Assembly (NCBI RefSeq): GCF_000820145.1 | Contig: NZ_CDBW01000016.1 | Coordinates: 248,001 to 312,000 of the forward strand | Direction of reading: 5' to 3' | DNA from: Aeromonas sobria | Lineage (GTDB): Bacteria; Pseudomonadota; Gammaproteobacteria; Enterobacterales; Aeromonadaceae | DNA: 64,000 nucleotides | Shown: positions 61,762-64,000 of the stretch, one piece after another | Numbering within the stretch: the first letter of the stretch is position 1 | Layout of the letters: each line of letters starts with the position of its first letter | Translations under genes and position numbers: made by a program | Notes under the pieces: model-generated | The model's database searches: none | Seen by the model: only the letters and a program-made list of their open reading frames with translations | What the model was told of the DNA's origin: nothing

Positions 61762-62832
61762 GTGAGCGATCTGTTAAGTCAGGACGAAATTGATGCCCTC
61801 TTGCACGGTGTCGATGATGTCGAAGAGGAGGAGATAGGCTCGGCGGGGGATCCCGGCGTTGCCCAGTTTGACTTCTCCTCTCAGGACCGCATCGTCCGTG
61901 GTCGCATGCCGACGCTGGAGCTGGTGAACGAACGGTTCGCCCGCCACATGCGGATAAGCCTGTTCAACATGATGCGTCGTACCGCCGAGGTCTCTATCAA
62001 CGGGGTGCAGATGCTCAAGTTTGGCGAGTACGTTCACACCCTGTTCGTGCCGACCAGTCTCAACATGGTGCGTTTTCGTCCGCTCAAGGGCACAGCCCTG
62101 ATCACCATGGAAGCCCGCTTGGTCTTTATCCTGGTGGAGAACTTCTTCGGCGGTGATGGCCGTTATCACGCCAAGATAGAAGGGCGCGAATTTACCCCGA
62201 CCGAGCGGCGCATTATCCAGATGTTGCTCAAACTGGTGTTCGAAGATTACAAGGATGCCTGGGCACCGGTGATGGATGTGGGCTTTGAGTACCTCGACTC
62301 TGAAGTGAATCCGGCGATGGCCAACATCGTCAGTCCAACCGAGGTGATTGTGGTGAGTTCGTTCCACATTGAACTCGATGGTGGCGGCGGCGACTTCCAC
62401 GTGGCGATGCCTTACTCCATGCTGGAACCGATCCGCGAACTGCTTGATGCCGGTGTGCAGAGTGACAAGGGCGACACTGACGTGCGCTGGAGCAAGGCGC
62501 TGCGCGACGAGATCATGGACGTCAAGGTCGAGATGCGGGCCAAGTTGCTGGAAACCGAGCTGACCCTGCGCGAACTGATGGAGCTGCGACCTGGCGATAT
62601 CATCCCGGTCGATATGCCGGAAAATCTGCTGGTCTATGTGGAAGACTTGCCGACCTTCCACGCCAAGATGGGGCGTACCAAGGACAATGTGGCACTCAAG
62701 ATCACCGATAAACTCAAGCGCCCGGAAGGGGTAAAGACCGAGATGCATCTGGTGACCCGGGGCGGTGTACGTATTGATGGCGAGGCTGAGCTGGAAGAGC
62801 TCGAGCGCAGTATCGAAGATCAACAGCGATAA
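61762..62832 (+). CDS. fliM: Flagellar motor switch protein FliM
   Basis: A 356-residue C-ring protein that binds phospho-CheY. The CheY-binding N-terminal peptide LLSQDEIDALLHG starts at residue 4. The middle domain contains LVENFFGGDGRYH (the GGxG motif for FliG contact), and the C-terminal SpoA-like domain resembles FliN. The start is GTG at 61762, with GGTGGAAGC before it; longer readings overlap fliL and are rejected. Confidence 0.95.
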   Translation: MSDLLSQDEIDALLHGVDDVEEEEIGSAGDPGVAQFDFSSQDRIVRGRMPTLELVNERFARHMRISLFNMMRRTAEVSINGVQMLKFGEYVHTLFVPTSLNMVRFRPLKGTALITMEARLVFILVENFFGGDGRYHAKIEGREFTPTERRIIQMLLKLVFEDYKDAWAPVMDVGFEYLDSEVNPAMANIVSPTEVIVVSSFHIELDGGGGDFHVAMPYSMLEPIRELLDAGVQSDKGDTDVRWSKALRDEIMDVKVEMRAKLLETELTLRELMELRPGDIIPVDMPENLLVYVEDLPTFHAKMGRTKDNVALKITDKLKRPEGVKTEMHLVTRGGVRIDGEAELEELERSIEDQQR

Positions 62833-62881
62833 TCGACGGTTTATTGCGATAAACGGTCACGAAGTAGCATAAGGAAACAAG

Positions 62882-63274
62882 ATGAGCGGAACTGAGGAAG
62901 AGGATTTGATGGCTGATGCCTGGGCTGCGGCGCTGGAGGAGCAGGTCATTGCAGAAGCCAAACCGGCCCCGCTGGAAGAGCTGAAAGATGATGCTCCCAT
63001 CAGTGCTGAGGAGCGGCGCAAGCTCGACACGATTCTCGATATCCCGGTCACCATCGCCATGGAGGTGGGCCGTAGCCAGATCAGTATTCGCAACCTGCTG
63101 CAGCTGAACCAGGGCTCGGTAGTGGAGCTGGATCGCGTCGCGGGTGAGCCGCTGGACGTGCTGGTCAACGGCACCCTGATCGCCCACGGCGAGGTGGTGG
63201 TGGTGAATGACAAGTTCGGTATCCGTCTGACCGACGTTATCAGCCAGATTGAAAGGATCAAGAAGCTCAAATGA
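62882..63274 (+). CDS. fliN: Flagellar motor switch protein FliN
   Basis: A 130-residue protein with an acidic N-terminal region and a C-terminal SpoA domain (ILDIPVTIAMEVGRSQISIRNLLQLNQGSVVELDRVAGEPLDVLVNGTLIAHGEVVVVNDKFGIRLTDVIS), which builds the base of the C-ring and docks FliH. Its stop overlaps the fliO start (ATGA). Confidence 0.95.
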   Translation: MSGTEEEDLMADAWAAALEEQVIAEAKPAPLEELKDDAPISAEERRKLDTILDIPVTIAMEVGRSQISIRNLLQLNQGSVVELDRVAGEPLDVLVNGTLIAHGEVVVVNDKFGIRLTDVISQIERIKKLK

Positions 63275-63651
63275 TGCGCCTCCTGTTGTTACTGCTGCCT
63301 GTTCCGGCCTTTGCCGAGACAGGGGCATCAGCCAACGCGCCCAGTTTGAGTTCCTGGCTGCTCTCCAGCTTGATGGTGATTGGCCTCATTTTGGTGCTGG
63401 GTTTTCTGCTCAAAAAGAGCAAGCTTGCCACTGCCATGGGTGGCGGGCAGATGAGAGTCATCGCCTCGTTGCCGGTGGGTTACAAAGAGAAGCTGCTGGT
63501 GGTCAAGGTGGGTGAACAGCAACTGCTGGTCGGAGTGACGCCACAACAGGTTAACTTCCTCTGTCGGCTGGAGGAGCCGCTGGACGAGAGCCAGCCACAG
63601 GCGTTTTCACAACAGCTTGGCAAATTGATGGGCAAGCATGAAAAAAGCTAA
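63271..63651 (+). CDS. fliO: Flagellar biosynthesis protein FliO
   Basis: A 126-residue membrane protein that helps FliP assemble into the export gate. It has an N-terminal signal-like segment, a membrane helix near residues 28-46 ([19 protein letters not shown]) and a cytoplasmic domain with [37 protein letters not shown]. It overlaps fliN by four bases and fliP by 14. Confidence 0.92.
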   Translation: MMRLLLLLLPVPAFAETGASANAPSLSSWLLSSLMVIGLILVLGFLLKKSKLATAMGGGQMRVIASLPVGYKEKLLVVKVGEQQLLVGVTPQQVNFLCRLEEPLDESQPQAFSQQLGKLMGKHEKS

Positions 63652-64000
63652 CGGTTTATTGCTGAAAATGGGGCTGCTGGTCAGCTTGCTGATACCACTG
63701 TTCTGCTCTTGGCCCGCGCTGGCGCAAGACGCCATGTCGGCGGTGACCGTCAAGACCATGGGGGATGGCTCTCAGGAGTACAGCCTGACCCTGCAAGTGC
63801 TGGCGCTGATGACCGCGCTCTCTTTCTTGCCTGCCATGGTGATCATGATGACCTCGTTTACCCGCATCATAGTGGTGCTGGGTATCTTGCGTCAGGCGAT
63901 CGGTTTGCAACAGAGCCCCTCCAACCAGGTGCTGATCGGCATTGCACTGTTTATGTCGTTCTTCATCATGTCGCCGGTGCTGGACCGCATTAATGATGAG
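63638..64000 (+). CDS. fliP: Flagellar export gate protein FliP, 3' part outside the window
   Basis: The first 121 residues are visible. A cleavable signal peptide (ending SWPALAQDA) is followed by [65 protein letters not shown], the diagnostic first half of FliP. The ATG at 63638 overlaps the end of fliO by 14 bases. The rest continues past the right edge. Confidence 0.96.
   Translation, partial: MKKANGLLLKMGLLVSLLIPLFCSWPALAQDAMSAVTVKTMGDGSQEYSLTLQVLALMTALSFLPAMVIMMTSFTRIIVVLGILRQAIGLQQSPSNQVLIGIALFMSFFIMSPVLDRINDE

Overview
The window reads as a chromosomal segment of a GC-rich gammaproteobacterium, most probably Aeromonas. The evidence is a polar-type fliEFGHIJKLMNOP cluster behind a sigma-54 promoter, a glk/hexR-pykA sugar block, a UhpT-type hexose-phosphate carrier, a respiratory formate dehydrogenase locus with its own tungstate importer, and several Vibrio/Aeromonas-type families (DUF3332, PliI/PliG-like, ToxR-like). 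The species is inferred from gene content, not from a marker gene. I saw no rRNA, tRNA, CRISPR array, prophage or complete insertion sequence.

Layout. 1-2.1 kb: rluE-nudJ-mnmA (tRNA/rRNA modification and a Nudix enzyme), leftward. 2.3-7.4 kb: phosphotransferase and sugar-phosphate genes: an orphan EIIB plus a degenerate-HPr/EIIA protein, uhpT with a palindromic operator and CRP box, and a fructose-type EIIABC. 7.9-11.1 kb: a soluble PAS chemoreceptor, a DUF3332 lipoprotein and YeeA. 11.2-16.0 kb: the leftward operon tupA-tupB-tupC-mobA-mobB::moeA (tungstate import and molybdopterin cofactor assembly). 16.3-19.7 kb: an NtrC-type response regulator and its sensor kinase. 19.8-21.6 kb: fdhD and an HTH-PBP regulator. 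21.7-23.1 kb: an AT-rich islet (DUF2971 gene) next to a MITE-like inverted-repeat element. 23.3-31.8 kb: the formate dehydrogenase operon. 31.9-49.3 kb: a mixed region with a REC-kinase, a lysozyme-inhibitor-like protein, malic enzyme, a secreted Hint-domain protein with its lipoprotein neighbour, a uracil permease, a binding protein plus chemoreceptor, a ToxR/ToxS-like pair, glk, hexR and pykA. 49.5-53.2 kb: a SYLF protein, an amidohydrolase and an AraC/GyrI regulator. 53.3-64 kb: flagellar fliE to fliP (cut by the window end).

How the genes fit together. The most coherent system is the 11-32 kb block. The identical 15-mer GGACAAAATGTCCCA occurs at 16191-16205, upstream of a near-consensus sigma-54 promoter for tupA, and at 24417-24431, upstream of a sigma-54-type promoter inside the formate dehydrogenase operon. 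The NtrC-family regulator encoded between them is the obvious candidate activator. Tungstate uptake, cofactor assembly, FdhD and the dehydrogenase therefore look like one sigma-54 regulon. The same block also carries small 'echo' ORFs. Two stop-start-coupled 21-residue ORFs fill the whole tupA-tupB gap, and a coupled 25-residue ORF fills nearly all of the fdhD-regulator gap. The ORF next to tupB and the one next to the regulator each imitate the N-terminus of the following gene. A fragment repeating the end of tupB lies in the tupB-tupC gap. I regard the shared operator and the echo ORFs as the observations most worth testing.
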